Made by a program: the position numbers and the translations under genes | Notes under the pieces: model-generated | Seen by the model: the letters and a program-made list of their open reading frames with translations, nothing else | Told to the model about the DNA's origin: nothing | Database searches by the model: none | In this document: in pieces, positions 1 to 8,787 of the stretch | How positions within the stretch are numbered: the stretch's first letter is position 1 | Layout: every line of letters starts with the position of its first letter | NCBI RefSeq assembly: GCF_014196225.1 | Contig: NZ_JACIDI010000001.1 | Location: 62,001-126,000, forward strand | Source of the DNA: Bacteroides pyogenes | GTDB lineage: Bacteria > Bacteroidota > Bacteroidia > Bacteroidales > Bacteroidaceae | DNA length: 64,000 bases | Direction: 5' to 3'

Positions 1-916
1 CATCGGGCTTTCCGTTTTTATTGCTGTCATGGGCGACGAAGAACAATACTTCTTTTGCAGCATATCCATTGATATCTATTTGAATGTCGTAGGCATTTTT
101 TTTATTGACTACTTTGTGGTCGAAGCCTACAACAATGTAGCTGCCCCACGCATCTAACTCGAATTTGGGAAAAGCGGACTGGTTGCTGAGATATTCATTT
201 AGTTTTTGAATCATTTCTTCGGGTGGATATGCAAATGATTCATCTGCTTCCGGTATACACCAATCCCAAAAGGCTCCTTCCCATACAGAGGGCCGGTATG
301 CCATCAATTTAGGAGGAAATACTTTATAATCCGCCTCTTTAACCTCCACGACGCAACTGCTTGTTTCGGTTTGACGATCGGCCTTCGCCTTCAGCGTAAG
401 TGTATACGTCCCGGGTTTGGCGGAGATAAATTCAAGCGTGGGCTTATTGCCGAGTATAGAGTCCCCGATAGCCCATTCATACTGATAATCGTCGCGTTGT
501 GGACCAGTGATGACGGGGGAAATCTCTATCACTTCGCAGCGGGGCACCTCCACTTTTTCTTGTGCGAAAGCGATACGGATGGGCTCGTCGACGAATACCT
601 TAAAATGCTTTTCATTCATACCGCCTTTATTTTCTGCGCGGAAGGTGATGATGAAAGTACCCGGCTTGGTTGCCGTAAACGTGTAGTCGAGGTTTCCGGT
701 AGCCACTTCTTTATCGTCGATGAGCCAAAGGTAGTGATTGCTGCCGTGAAGATTCGTGATGTTGGGGGCCAGCGTAACTTTTTCCCCGATGTAGAGAGTG
801 TATTCTGCTGTACCTGTATCCATTCCCGTAATTTCGGGCGCCAATACTTCTTCTTTACATGCGATAAAGAGGAAGGTTGCTGCGAGCAGCGTTGCATAGA
901 AGATCTTTTTTTTCAT
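1..916 (-). CDS. PKD-repeat surface lipoprotein of B12 operon 1 (partial, 3' end beyond window)
   Basis: Reading the minus strand from the ATG at 916 gives a lipoprotein that stays open to the window edge (about 305 residues). It begins MKKKIFYATLL, with a lipobox ending at Cys20 (FLFIAC), so it should be anchored in the outer membrane. Two Ig-like PKD repeats follow (about residues 25-110 and 112-195), each ending in a tract like YTFTATKPGTF. A C-terminal domain then starts near residue 205 and contains WGSYIVVGFDHKV and DSNKNGKPD. The same C-terminal domain occurs in the three-repeat paralogue at 53276-55333, which also follows a BtuG-like gene. It is the third gene after the riboswitch, 38 bp past the BtuG-like gene. 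Known biology: surface B12-binding lipoproteins named BtuH are encoded beside btuB and btuG in Bacteroides. Equating this protein with BtuH is an inference. Confidence 0.85.
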   Translation of the reverse strand, partial: MKKKIFYATLLAATFLFIACKEEVLAPEITGMDTGTAEYTLYIGEKVTLAPNITNLHGSNHYLWLIDDKEVATGNLDYTFTATKPGTFIITFRAENKGGMNEKHFKVFVDEPIRIAFAQEKVEVPRCEVIEISPVITGPQRDDYQYEWAIGDSILGNKPTLEFISAKPGTYTLTLKAKADRQTETSSCVVEVKEADYKVFPPKLMAYRPSVWEGAFWDWCIPEADESFAYPPEEMIQKLNEYLSNQSAFPKFELDAWGSYIVVGFDHKVVNKKNAYDIQIDINGYAAKEVLFFVAHDSNKNGKPD

Positions 917-954
917 ACATGTGTAAAATTTGAGGTTGATATATAATTAGGAAA

Positions 955-2127
955 TTATTTATTGTCGTACATCGGAACCAGCACGAAGTGACCGGGAATG
1001 TTGCCTGCTCGTACCGCCCATCGTTGTTTGCCTGCTGCGCTGAAACAAAAGAGTACGCCGGGGCTTACATAGTTGCCCGCATCGGTGATGTAGATGTTTT
1101 TGTTTACCGGGTTCACCATGATACCGTAAGGTTTCTCTATCTGTTTATCGGTTCCGTCGGTGATGATATGGCGGGTGATAATTTCGTGCGTACGGGTATC
1201 AACGATGCTGTAAGTTATGTCCCAGCTTTGGGTGATGTGGCTCCATTCTGTGCCATATGCATAGAGGTAATCGTCGTCTATCCAATAATTGGTGGCGGCA
1301 ATAGGAATAGTATCGGTAACCTCCTGCCGTTCACGGTCGATGAAGAACAAACGGGCGGGCAGTTGTTTGTAATCTCCTCGCGAACTCACCCATAGATTCC
1401 CCCGCGGGTCGGCCTTGATGCGTTCCAGATTGTAGGCCACGTCAATGCGGCGTTCTTCTTTGAAGGTGGCAAGATCGACCACAGATACCGTCCGTTCATA
1501 TCCTGTCGTTTGGTCGGCTCCCATGTAACCGCCGGAATTGGCTACGTAAATTTTGCCTTCTACAATTTCCAGTTCATCGGGTTGGAAGCCGACCAGACAA
1601 CGATCCACCTCTTTCAACGTAGTGAGGTCGACTTTCGCCACGTAGCCTATCTGGGTGTAGTTCGGATCTATCTTTACCGGGCCGGCATACGAGGTGACAT
1701 AGGCATAGTCGCCGTGAAACTTGATGAAACGGCAGTTGGGAATTTCGATTTGTCCGATGCGCCGGGTGGTGGTCACATCTATAACCTCCACTTTGTTGGA
1801 ACAATTGATGACCGCATAGAGACGGTTGCGATAGATAGCTATGTCGTTGCCTACATCGCCCATCTCTTTGGGCACGGTGGGGTTGCGTTCGGCATAGATG
1901 TTCCGCTTGTAGACGCCTGTCGAGAAATCGAAATAGTCTAACGTGGCTTTGTTGCTGCCCATGTTTCCCTCGTTGAGGAGGTAGAATCCGTAATAACCGT
2001 CCACTACTTCGGGAAATCCCGTAGGAATGTTCTCCGATAGAATCATTTCTTGATCTTCGCGGCAGCTTGTCGCAAGCACATGGGCGAGGAGTAAGCAGCT
2101 GTATATCCAAAGGTGTTTTTTTTTCAT
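955..2127 (-). CDS. btuG: BtuG-like beta-propeller lipoprotein (DUF5074/YncE type), operon 1
   Basis: A 390-residue lipoprotein with signal peptide and lipobox ending at Cys22 (LATSC). The rest is a YncE-like seven-bladed propeller. It opens with the family motif LLNEGNMGSNKATLDYFDF and has repeated blade motifs such as YVAKVDLTTLKEVDRC and NGNIYITDAGNY-type turns. Its ATG overlaps the stop of the upstream TonB receptor by four bases (ATGA), so translation is probably coupled. It is closely related to the protein at 52073-53263. In Bacteroides, BtuG is a surface propeller that caps BtuB and captures B12 with very high affinity. Family membership and context make that role likely here, but the exact substrate (cobalamin or other corrinoids) is inferred. 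Confidence 0.85.
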   Translation of the reverse strand: MKKKHLWIYSCLLLAHVLATSCREDQEMILSENIPTGFPEVVDGYYGFYLLNEGNMGSNKATLDYFDFSTGVYKRNIYAERNPTVPKEMGDVGNDIAIYRNRLYAVINCSNKVEVIDVTTTRRIGQIEIPNCRFIKFHGDYAYVTSYAGPVKIDPNYTQIGYVAKVDLTTLKEVDRCLVGFQPDELEIVEGKIYVANSGGYMGADQTTGYERTVSVVDLATFKEERRIDVAYNLERIKADPRGNLWVSSRGDYKQLPARLFFIDRERQEVTDTIPIAATNYWIDDDYLYAYGTEWSHITQSWDITYSIVDTRTHEIITRHIITDGTDKQIEKPYGIMVNPVNKNIYITDAGNYVSPGVLFCFSAAGKQRWAVRAGNIPGHFVLVPMYDNK

Positions 2128-4181
2128 AAGGTTACAGTAAGTGAAAGTTTATAATTGCGTTTGGGCATGGGGTAATTCAATACCACTTCGTAGTCTTGAC
2201 TTAAAAGATTATTGACTTCGAGGTTGAGTCTCCATTGGGTAGCCCTCCAAACAAATGTTTTGCTTATTCCCATGTCGTGTGTGTACCACGGTTGCTCGTA
2301 CTCTTCGGGGATATTGGCCGAGCTGTGATAGCGTTCGCCCACGTAGATAAAGCTGTAGTTGAGTTGCCAACTGCGATAGTTGAGGCTTGCGATGACCGAT
2401 CCGTCATGCCGGGGGATGTAGGCAATCTGGCCGCCGTAAGTCGTAGCTTGTAGTACGGAACTTTTTCGTTTGGTAAAGTCTTGCGCCCGTTGGTAGGTAT
2501 AGTTCATTTTCAGGTTGCCAAGTATCCGGTACGGCAGATTGAAGGTGAACGATGACGAGGTTTCTATGCCCCGTATTTCCACTTCACCGAGATTCATCAT
2601 CATCCATCGGTACTGTCCGCTTCCTTTAGGAACGGCAACGATTTTGTTCGTTACGTGATTGTAGTAAGCGTCGGCTTGTATTTGCCAGTGCCTTAGAAAC
2701 CCGTGCCCTCGCCGGAGCACGTAATGTGCGCCGATGTTGTACTGATGAGTAAATTCGGGTTTCAGGTCTGCGTTGCCGATGTCTGTGTAGTAAAGATCGT
2801 TGAACGTAGGCATTCGGAAGATATGCTTGTAAAAAGCCCTTAAGTTGAACTCATGCCGGCGGAAAGGTTTATAGGAGATAAACAAGGCAGGGCTTAGTTC
2901 TTTCTTGTCGGGGGCCGAACGTGCCTGCTCGTCGATGGCAAGATTACCCGAGTTTACCCGCTCGCGTACAAATGTCCCCAGCAAACTACCCTGCATTTTC
3001 ATCCATCCTATCTCGACGGCTGAAGCCACGGCAGCCTGTGCAGTGAGCCGTTTAGGGAAAACGAAACCGTCCATGTCTGAAGTAAGTGTGTTGTATTGCA
3101 CGTCGGTGGATAGCGAAACCTCCCACTTCTTCGCAAGAGCATATTTATGAGCCGCCGAGAGGTAGAACTCCTGTTGGCGGAACGTGTTGTCGATGAGCAT
3201 CAGCGTAGTATCGGGGTTCTGGAAACGCATATAGTCGTAAGCGTATTTGGCATTGGTAAGCAGTTCGTACTTTTTACCGAATGCTTTCCGAAGTGAGCCT
3301 TGCGAGAAGAAACTGCGGTCCCATTGCCGCTGCGGATTCTTCCACCGATTGTTGACAATGGCTCCGGGAATGCCTCGTTCGGAGTTGTAGAAATAGTTTT
3401 TCCACTTCCAATGTCCTTGCGGCAGTACACCGTAAAGCCCCGCTTCGAGCCGTTGGGAGGAGACATCGCCGTTCTGGCGTACGGCAGTGGTATCGTACAT
3501 CACCTTGCTCGTACGGGGGTAGACACGCTTGTAACGAAACTTATACTTACCTGTGGCATGGATGAGTTCCCCGTTTACAGAAGCGCTGAGGCGATCGTCG
3601 AAGCGGTGTTCGTAAAGCACCGAGGGGTTCACCAACCCGAACGAACCGGTTTTAAAGACTGCCCGCAGATTATAACGCTTGTCTTTCTCGAACTTTGGCG
3701 TGCGAGAACGCAGGTAGACCGATGCCGACGAAGCAAAGTCTTTGGCGGGTTGGAGAATCTCACTCTTCTGTCCGTTGTAGAGCGAAATCTCCTCCATATT
3801 GTCGAGAGAGAATTTACCGAGGTCAATCTGTCCGTTCTGCGCGTTCCCCAGCTGAATGCCGTCGTAGAAGATACCTACATGGTGGGTTCCCATACTGCGC
3901 ACATTCACCGTTTTCAGTCCGCCGATACCGCCATAATCTTTGATTTGTACGCCGGAAAAGTAACGGATGGCATCGGCCACCGAAAAGCTGTTCAACGAAT
4001 GGAGTTCCTTGCCTGTAAGCCGTTGGGCGGGAATCACTTCTTTGTAGGGATGAGCTACGACGGTAACTTCCGGCAGCTGTTGTAAACTGTCGAGTTTCGA
4101 TTGGGCGCAAATTCTGCCGCCTGCACCCGATAAGAAGACCGAGATGCAACCGATTAGTGCGTGTTGATACATTTTCTTCAT
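2124..4181 (-). CDS. btuB: BtuB-like TonB-dependent cobalamin receptor, operon 1
   Basis: A 685-residue outer-membrane receptor. The ATG at 4181 was chosen because it gives a normal signal peptide (MKKMYQHALIGCISVFL...ICAQ). An in-frame ATG at 4268 would add 29 residues reaching back toward the riboswitch. After the signal peptide come a TonB-box-like EVTVVA, then the plug domain with SVADAIRYFSGVQIKDYGG and MGTHHVGIFYDGIQLGN, then a 22-strand barrel ending in NYKLSLTVTL, a terminal beta-strand with the usual hydrophobic alternation. It resembles the receptor at 49959-52076 along its whole length. It is the first gene after a cobalamin riboswitch and is coupled to btuG, so it very likely imports B12 using TonB energy. 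Confidence 0.88.
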   Translation of the reverse strand: MKKMYQHALIGCISVFLSGAGGRICAQSKLDSLQQLPEVTVVAHPYKEVIPAQRLTGKELHSLNSFSVADAIRYFSGVQIKDYGGIGGLKTVNVRSMGTHHVGIFYDGIQLGNAQNGQIDLGKFSLDNMEEISLYNGQKSEILQPAKDFASSASVYLRSRTPKFEKDKRYNLRAVFKTGSFGLVNPSVLYEHRFDDRLSASVNGELIHATGKYKFRYKRVYPRTSKVMYDTTAVRQNGDVSSQRLEAGLYGVLPQGHWKWKNYFYNSERGIPGAIVNNRWKNPQRQWDRSFFSQGSLRKAFGKKYELLTNAKYAYDYMRFQNPDTTLMLIDNTFRQQEFYLSAAHKYALAKKWEVSLSTDVQYNTLTSDMDGFVFPKRLTAQAAVASAVEIGWMKMQGSLLGTFVRERVNSGNLAIDEQARSAPDKKELSPALFISYKPFRRHEFNLRAFYKHIFRMPTFNDLYYTDIGNADLKPEFTHQYNIGAHYVLRRGHGFLRHWQIQADAYYNHVTNKIVAVPKGSGQYRWMMMNLGEVEIRGIETSSSFTFNLPYRILGNLKMNYTYQRAQDFTKRKSSVLQATTYGGQIAYIPRHDGSVIASLNYRSWQLNYSFIYVGERYHSSANIPEEYEQPWYTHDMGISKTFVWRATQWRLNLEVNNLLSQDYEVVLNYPMPKRNYKLSLTVTL

Positions 4182-4271
4182 AGTATAACCGGCATATAAT
4201 ATGCTTCCTCTACTTCTTTTGTGAGGCAGCATACGGATATAAAAAACACAGCTAAAACATATATTCATCTT

Positions 4272-4297
4272 TTACGTCCTAATCCCGGAGGACGTAA
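4272..4297 (-). promoter_or_regulatory. hairpin between cobalamin riboswitch and btuB
   Basis: Perfect 8-bp stem (TTACGTCC with GGACGTAA) and a 10-nt loop, placed just after the aptamer. No U-run follows on the minus strand, so it is not a classic terminator. It is more likely part of the expression platform. Function inferred. Confidence 0.5.
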
Positions 4298-4305
4298 GAG
4301 ATTCC

Positions 4306-4490
4306 ATTCCGGCAGGTCTTCTGACTTGCTCCGTTTCCCCGATGCCCTTCCCGCCTGTTCAACAGGCAGTGGATGTTGAGTATTATCGGGAAATTTGTGG
4401 TGGAGCTTACAGCAGCGGGTCTGTTCAGGATTTACACCTGATTCCCTTTTCACCGTCTGTTCCGTGGAAATGGAAAGACGACACCGGAAT
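4306..4490 (-). ncRNA. cobalamin riboswitch 1
   Basis: On the minus strand the closing helix pairs ATTCCGG (4490-4484) with CCGGAAT (4312-4306). Inside are the conserved core GACCCGCTGCTGTAAGC, the P5 hairpin TCAGG/CCTGA, and the B12 box AAGTCAGAAGACCTGCC at 4327-4311. It sits immediately after a -7 promoter box and upstream of a BtuB-like receptor. By family knowledge, B12 binding lowers expression of the genes downstream. Confidence 0.93.
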
Positions 4491-4499
4491 TTCTCGGGG

Positions 4500-4507
4500 C
4501 AAATATA
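4500..4507 (-). promoter_or_regulatory. Bacteroides -7 box for B12 operon 1
   Basis: The minus strand reads TATATTTG, an exact match to TAnnTTTG. It lies about 10 nt before the first riboswitch helix, so the transcript should start at the aptamer. The -33 element is weak. Confidence 0.65.
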
Positions 4508-4724
4508 AGGTTTTCTTTTTCTTACCTTGTATCGAAAAAGGAAAAAGCACTTGTAATGAAGATCTTGATGACTCATTCCTAATGGTCTCTGCCTATAATT
4601 CGGGAGATGGTGGCTTAAAGAGCTTTCTCTTTCTCGAACTTCTCTTACGATGCGATTTGATGCGTGTCAGGCAGAGTGTACGTATGCCGGAAGAATGCTT
4701 TTCGTCATCTGCCGGAACATCGTG

Positions 4725-5771
4725 TCACTTCCGGTTGCGATAAGAAACCAGCAGCCCGACCACTTCCGAATAGTTCCGCCTCCCGCTTCCTATTCCGTTT
4801 CCTTTCAGGTACAGGTCGTAAATCCGGCTTTGGATGTTCCCGACGAGCGGGCTGTATTTCTCCATCCAATAGGCATGGCTCTTTTCCGCTTCCGCCAGAA
4901 CTTCGGGACGGATGCGAGCGAAAAGGGCGGCGTACTTCTCTTCCGGCAATACGCTCCGCGCGTTTCTCAACACATGCCGCAACACAGAGAAGTAACCCGC
5001 GAAACGAATGCCTGCTGCTTTCGAGCGGGTGCATACCTGATAGGCATAAAAGTTGGCTTCCGCTTCGCTCGATATGCCGAGCCAATGCGAAAACTCGTGT
5101 GCGTATGTGGCGGGATAGCCCACGGGAAGCAGGTCGCCGTTCAGCGTGAACTCGTTGAAGAAAGGAGCCATGCTGCCCGTTACCCCGACTTTCGACACGA
5201 GCGGGGTGAAGAGCATCGTCTTGCCTTTCGGCGGATGCGAAGGCGGGCGGCGGATGCCCAGACTGTCGGCCAGTTCGCTGTAAATCCGCACGCACTCTTC
5301 GTGTATCAGCTCTTTGGGGATGCTTTTGAGCGGAGTGTACGAGCGGTTGAGCCGTGTGATGTAGTCGTTGGCAAAGGTCTCGAACGCTCCTTCTTCGAAA
5401 GGAGTATACGGAATGCCTGTCCGTTCGTAGAAGTCGGGCTGCGAATAATTGAGTCCCCATGCCAGATAGAACCACACGTATATCCATAGCAGATATTCTC
5501 CGCAGCGAGCGAGTGTCTTTCTCCACTTCTGCTTTCGGCAGAGGCGGGCGTAGAAAGGGTAGGCGACGAGTCCGGCGATGCTGAGAAAGATAAACAAATC
5601 GCCCACGGCAAAGGGGGCGAGCCGGGAAAAGGAGGAGAGAAGGAACGATGCGGCGGGATAAACCGAACGGGCATACGCATTGCCCATCGGCGGCAGGGCT
5701 TGGGTAAGCCATATCGTAACCAGAAGGATGCCCAAGAGAGAGTATCGGATTGTTTTTGTTTTACCTTTCAT
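4725..5771 (-). CDS. DUF3810 membrane protein with HExxH metalloprotease motif
   Basis: A 348-residue protein of the DUF3810 family. The start at 5771 was preferred over 5795 because it begins directly before the basic stretch and first membrane segment. Three hydrophobic helices lie in the N-terminal 110 residues (about 10-28, 52-75, 92-107), followed by a soluble domain. That domain carries HEFSH at 225-229, which fits the HExxH zinc-protease pattern, with acidic residues seven to nine positions later (Glu236, Glu238) that could act as a third ligand. It is likely an inner-membrane protease-like protein, but no substrate is known. It is divergent from valS. Confidence 0.8.
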   Translation of the reverse strand: MKGKTKTIRYSLLGILLVTIWLTQALPPMGNAYARSVYPAASFLLSSFSRLAPFAVGDLFIFLSIAGLVAYPFYARLCRKQKWRKTLARCGEYLLWIYVWFYLAWGLNYSQPDFYERTGIPYTPFEEGAFETFANDYITRLNRSYTPLKSIPKELIHEECVRIYSELADSLGIRRPPSHPPKGKTMLFTPLVSKVGVTGSMAPFFNEFTLNGDLLPVGYPATYAHEFSHWLGISSEAEANFYAYQVCTRSKAAGIRFAGYFSVLRHVLRNARSVLPEEKYAALFARIRPEVLAEAEKSHAYWMEKYSPLVGNIQSRIYDLYLKGNGIGSGRRNYSEVVGLLVSYRNRK

Positions 5772-5792
5772 CGCAATGCACTTTTCGGAGAA

Positions 5793-5800
5793 CAAAAATA
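5793..5800 (-). promoter_or_regulatory. Bacteroides -7 box for the DUF3810 gene
   Basis: The minus strand reads TATTTTTG (TAnnTTTG), 22 bp before the chosen ATG. It lies back to back with the valS promoter. Confidence 0.5.
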
Positions 5801-5807
5801 CGGATTC

Positions 5808-5840
5808 TTGTGACTATATGTTACTTATTTATTAATTTTG
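5808..5840 (+). promoter_or_regulatory. valS promoter
   Basis: TTG at 5808-5810 and the -7 box TAATTTTG at 5833-5840, 22 bp apart, about 57 bp before the valS ATG. Confidence 0.6.
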
Positions 5841-5897
5841 CAGCCGTATTTCGTAAACTTTCGTAATAACGAACTTATATAAAAAGGTAAAAACAAC

Positions 5898-8531
5898 ATG
5901 GAATTAGCAAGTAAGTACAACCCTGCTGACGTGGAGGGAAAGTGGTACCAGTATTGGCTGGATCATCATTTATTCAGTTCAAAACCCGATGGTCGTGAGC
6001 CTTACACCGTCGTCATTCCTCCTCCGAACGTCACCGGCGTGTTGCACATGGGACACATGCTTAATAATACCATTCAGGATATTCTGGTCCGTCGCGCCCG
6101 CATGGAAGGCAAAAACGCCTGCTGGGTGCCGGGAACCGACCACGCCTCTATCGCTACCGAAGCGAAAGTGGTGAACAAACTTGCCGCTCAGGGCATCAAG
6201 AAGACCGACCTTACCCGCGAGGAGTTCCTCAAGCATGCGTGGGAGTGGACGGACGAACACGGAGGAATTATCCTCAAGCAGCTCCGTAAGCTGGGGGCTT
6301 CGTGCGATTGGGACCGCACGGCTTTCACGATGGACGAGAAGCGCAGCGAAAGCGTATGGAAGGTTTTTGTCGATTTGCACGACAAGGGATTGATTTATCG
6401 CGGTGTCCGTATGGTAAACTGGGACCCGAAGGCGCTGACGGCTCTTTCGGACGAAGAAGTGGTCTACAAAGAAGAGCACGGCAAGCTGTACTATCTCCGC
6501 TACATGGTGGAGGGTGATGCCGAAGGCCGTTATGCCGTGGTGGCGACTACCCGTCCCGAAACGATCATGGGCGACACGGCGATGTGTATCAACCCGAACG
6601 ATCCGAAAAACGAATGGCTGAAAGGGAAGAAAGTGATTGTTCCTTTGGTGAACCGCGTTATTCCGGTCATCGAGGACGAGTATGTGGATGTCGAATTCGG
6701 TACGGGTTGCCTGAAAGTGACTCCGGCACATGACGTGAACGACTATATGCTGGGCGAGAAATACAACCTGCCCAGTATCGATATCTTCAACGACAACGGT
6801 ACGTTGAGCGAAGCGGCGGAACTCTATATCGGCATGGATCGTTTTGACGTGCGCAAGCAGATTGAAAAAGACCTGGAAGCTGCCGGACTGCTGGAAAAGA
6901 CGGAAGCCTACACCAACAAGGTGGGGTATTCGGAACGTACCAATGTGGTGATCGAGCCGAAACTGTCGATGCAGTGGTTCCTCAGCATGCAGCATTTCGC
7001 CGATATGGCTCTGCCGCCGGTGATGAACGATGAGCTGAAGTTTTATCCCGCCAAATATAAGAATACCTACCGCCATTGGATGGAGAATATCAAAGATTGG
7101 TGCATCAGCCGCCAACTTTGGTGGGGACACCGCATCCCGGCTTACTTCCTGCCCGAAGGGGGATATGTAGTGGCGGTCACTCCCGAGGAGGCGCTGGCAA
7201 AGGCGAAAGAGAAGACCGGCAACGACGCCCTCACCATCGCCGACCTCCGTCAGGACGAGGACTGTCTGGATACGTGGTTCTCTTCGTGGCTGTGGCCTGT
7301 CTCGCTGTTCGACGGAATCAATAATCCGGGCAACGAAGAGATGAAGTACTACTATCCTACGAGCGACCTCGTGACGGGGCCCGACATCATCTTCTTCTGG
7401 GTAGCCCGCATGATTATGGCAGGCTATGAATATGAGGGGCAGATGCCGTTCCGCAATGTTTATTTCACGGGTATCGTGCGCGACAAGCTGGGACGCAAAA
7501 TGTCGAAATCATTGGGCAACTCTCCCGACCCGCTGGAACTCATCGAACGTTTCGGAGCCGATGGTGTGCGTATGGGAATGATGCTTTCCGCTCCTGCCGG
7601 AAACGATATTTTGTTCGACGACGCTCTTTGCGAACAGGGACGCAACTTCTGCAATAAAATATGGAACGCTTTCCGTCTCATCAAAGGCTGGAGAGTGGAC
7701 GGAGAAGCAACTACGCCCGAAGCTACGGCATTGGCGATGGATTGGTTCGAGGCCAAACAGAATGAAGTGGCTGCCGAAGTGGCCGACCTCTTCGGCAAGT
7801 ATCGTTTGAGCGAGGCTCTGATGGCTGTTTACAAACTTTTCTGGGATGAGTTCTCGGCTTGGTATCTCGAAATCATCAAGCCGGCTTACGGAAAAGGAAT
7901 CGATTCGGCAACGCTCCACCGCACGCTTCGTTTCTTCGACAACCTGCTCCATCTGCTTCATCCTTTCATGCCGTTCATCACCGAAGAGTTGTGGCAGCAG
8001 CTGGCCGACCGCAAGGAGGGTGAGTCGCTGATGGTCGACTCGATGCGTTTCGACGACAAGGTGGATGCAACGTTGCTGGCCGATTTCGAATCGGTGAAGG
8101 GAATCATCAGCAACGTGCGGGCCATCCGCCTGCAAAAGAACATTGCGCAGAAAGAAACGCTCGAATTGCAGGTGAACGGAACCGATCCGCTTCCCTCGTT
8201 CGCAAGCGTCATTATAAAGATGTGCAACTTGTCCGGTATCAATCAGGCTGCCGACACTCAGGAAGGTGTCGCCTCTTTCATGGTAGGAACTACCGAATAC
8301 GCTGTTCCGCTGGGCAATATGATCGACACGGAGGCTGAGATTGCCCGTATGGAGGCCGAACTGAAACATAAAGAGGGTTTCCTGCAAGGGGTTTTGAAGA
8401 AGCTCGGCAACGAGAAGTTCGTCAACAATGCTCCTGAAGCCGTTATCGAGATGGAACGCAAGAAGAAAGCCGATGCCGAAAGCATCATCCGTTCTTTGAA
8501 AGAGAGTATTGCGGCATTGAAGAAAGGCTGA
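5898..8531 (+). CDS. valS: valyl-tRNA synthetase
   Basis: An 877-residue class I aminoacyl-tRNA synthetase that charges tRNA-Val with valine in the cytoplasm. The HIGH signature is HMGH at residues 50-53, after PPPNVTGVL. The KMSKS loop is at 534-538. Between them lies the CP1 editing domain ([25 protein letters not shown], which hydrolyses mischarged Thr-tRNA). The C-terminus has the ValRS coiled-coil arm (about 810-877, rich in Lys/Glu). Length is normal for bacterial ValRS. Its end converges on fucP across a repeat block. Confidence 0.98.
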   Translation: MELASKYNPADVEGKWYQYWLDHHLFSSKPDGREPYTVVIPPPNVTGVLHMGHMLNNTIQDILVRRARMEGKNACWVPGTDHASIATEAKVVNKLAAQGIKKTDLTREEFLKHAWEWTDEHGGIILKQLRKLGASCDWDRTAFTMDEKRSESVWKVFVDLHDKGLIYRGVRMVNWDPKALTALSDEEVVYKEEHGKLYYLRYMVEGDAEGRYAVVATTRPETIMGDTAMCINPNDPKNEWLKGKKVIVPLVNRVIPVIEDEYVDVEFGTGCLKVTPAHDVNDYMLGEKYNLPSIDIFNDNGTLSEAAELYIGMDRFDVRKQIEKDLEAAGLLEKTEAYTNKVGYSERTNVVIEPKLSMQWFLSMQHFADMALPPVMNDELKFYPAKYKNTYRHWMENIKDWCISRQLWWGHRIPAYFLPEGGYVVAVTPEEALAKAKEKTGNDALTIADLRQDEDCLDTWFSSWLWPVSLFDGINNPGNEEMKYYYPTSDLVTGPDIIFFWVARMIMAGYEYEGQMPFRNVYFTGIVRDKLGRKMSKSLGNSPDPLELIERFGADGVRMGMMLSAPAGNDILFDDALCEQGRNFCNKIWNAFRLIKGWRVDGEATTPEATALAMDWFEAKQNEVAAEVADLFGKYRLSEALMAVYKLFWDEFSAWYLEIIKPAYGKGIDSATLHRTLRFFDNLLHLLHPFMPFITEELWQQLADRKEGESLMVDSMRFDDKVDATLLADFESVKGIISNVRAIRLQKNIAQKETLELQVNGTDPLPSFASVIIKMCNLSGINQAADTQEGVASFMVGTTEYAVPLGNMIDTEAEIARMEAELKHKEGFLQGVLKKLGNEKFVNNAPEAVIEMERKKKADAESIIRSLKESIAALKKG

Positions 8532-8559
8532 TTCTTATTGCTGCTCTTCGCCGAAGCTG

Positions 8560-8657
8560 TTTTCAAAGCCTATCGTATTTGATTTCAAAGCGCATCGCGG
8601 ACACACATACAAATCAAAAGCCTCTTTTTTCAAAGCCTATCGTATTTGATTTCAAAG
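8560..8657. repeat. 31-bp direct repeat, two copies
   Basis: The sequence beginning TTTTCAAAGCCTATCG and ending TTTGATTTCAAAG occurs exactly at 8560-8590 and 8627-8657, 67 bp apart, just after valS. It resembles the 25-bp units at 59633-59787 read on the other strand. Confidence 0.85.
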
Positions 8658-8732
8658 CCCGCCGCCTTTTTTTCAAAGCCCGCCGTGTTTTTTTTAAAGG
8701 CGGCGGGCTTTTTTTCAAAGGCGGCGGGCTTT
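8654..8732. terminator. GC-rich inverted-repeat cluster, likely bidirectional terminator
   Basis: AAAGCCCGCCGCCTTT (8654-8669) and a shorter copy at 8675-8685 face two perfect complements AAAGGCGGCGGGCTTT (8696-8711 and 8717-8732). Stems of up to 16 bp can form, with T-runs on both sides. It lies between the convergent genes valS and fucP. The core GGCGGCGGGCTTT recurs near 59.6 kb. Confidence 0.75.
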
Positions 8733-8787
8733 TTTTCAGGCAAACGCAAAGCATATCAGCAAGCGTTTTTGGCGGCAGCTCTTTTTC

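Noticed and set aside
4705..5712. Minus-strand 335-codon frame overlapping the DUF3810 gene
   Set aside because: It is an alternative frame of the same strand; the translated product is Arg-rich and has no domain, while the neighbouring frame matches DUF3810.
5979..7130. Long minus-strand frame of 383 codons inside valS
   Set aside because: It lies entirely antisense to a clear valyl-tRNA synthetase and has no recognisable domain; GC-rich codon bias creates such shadows.
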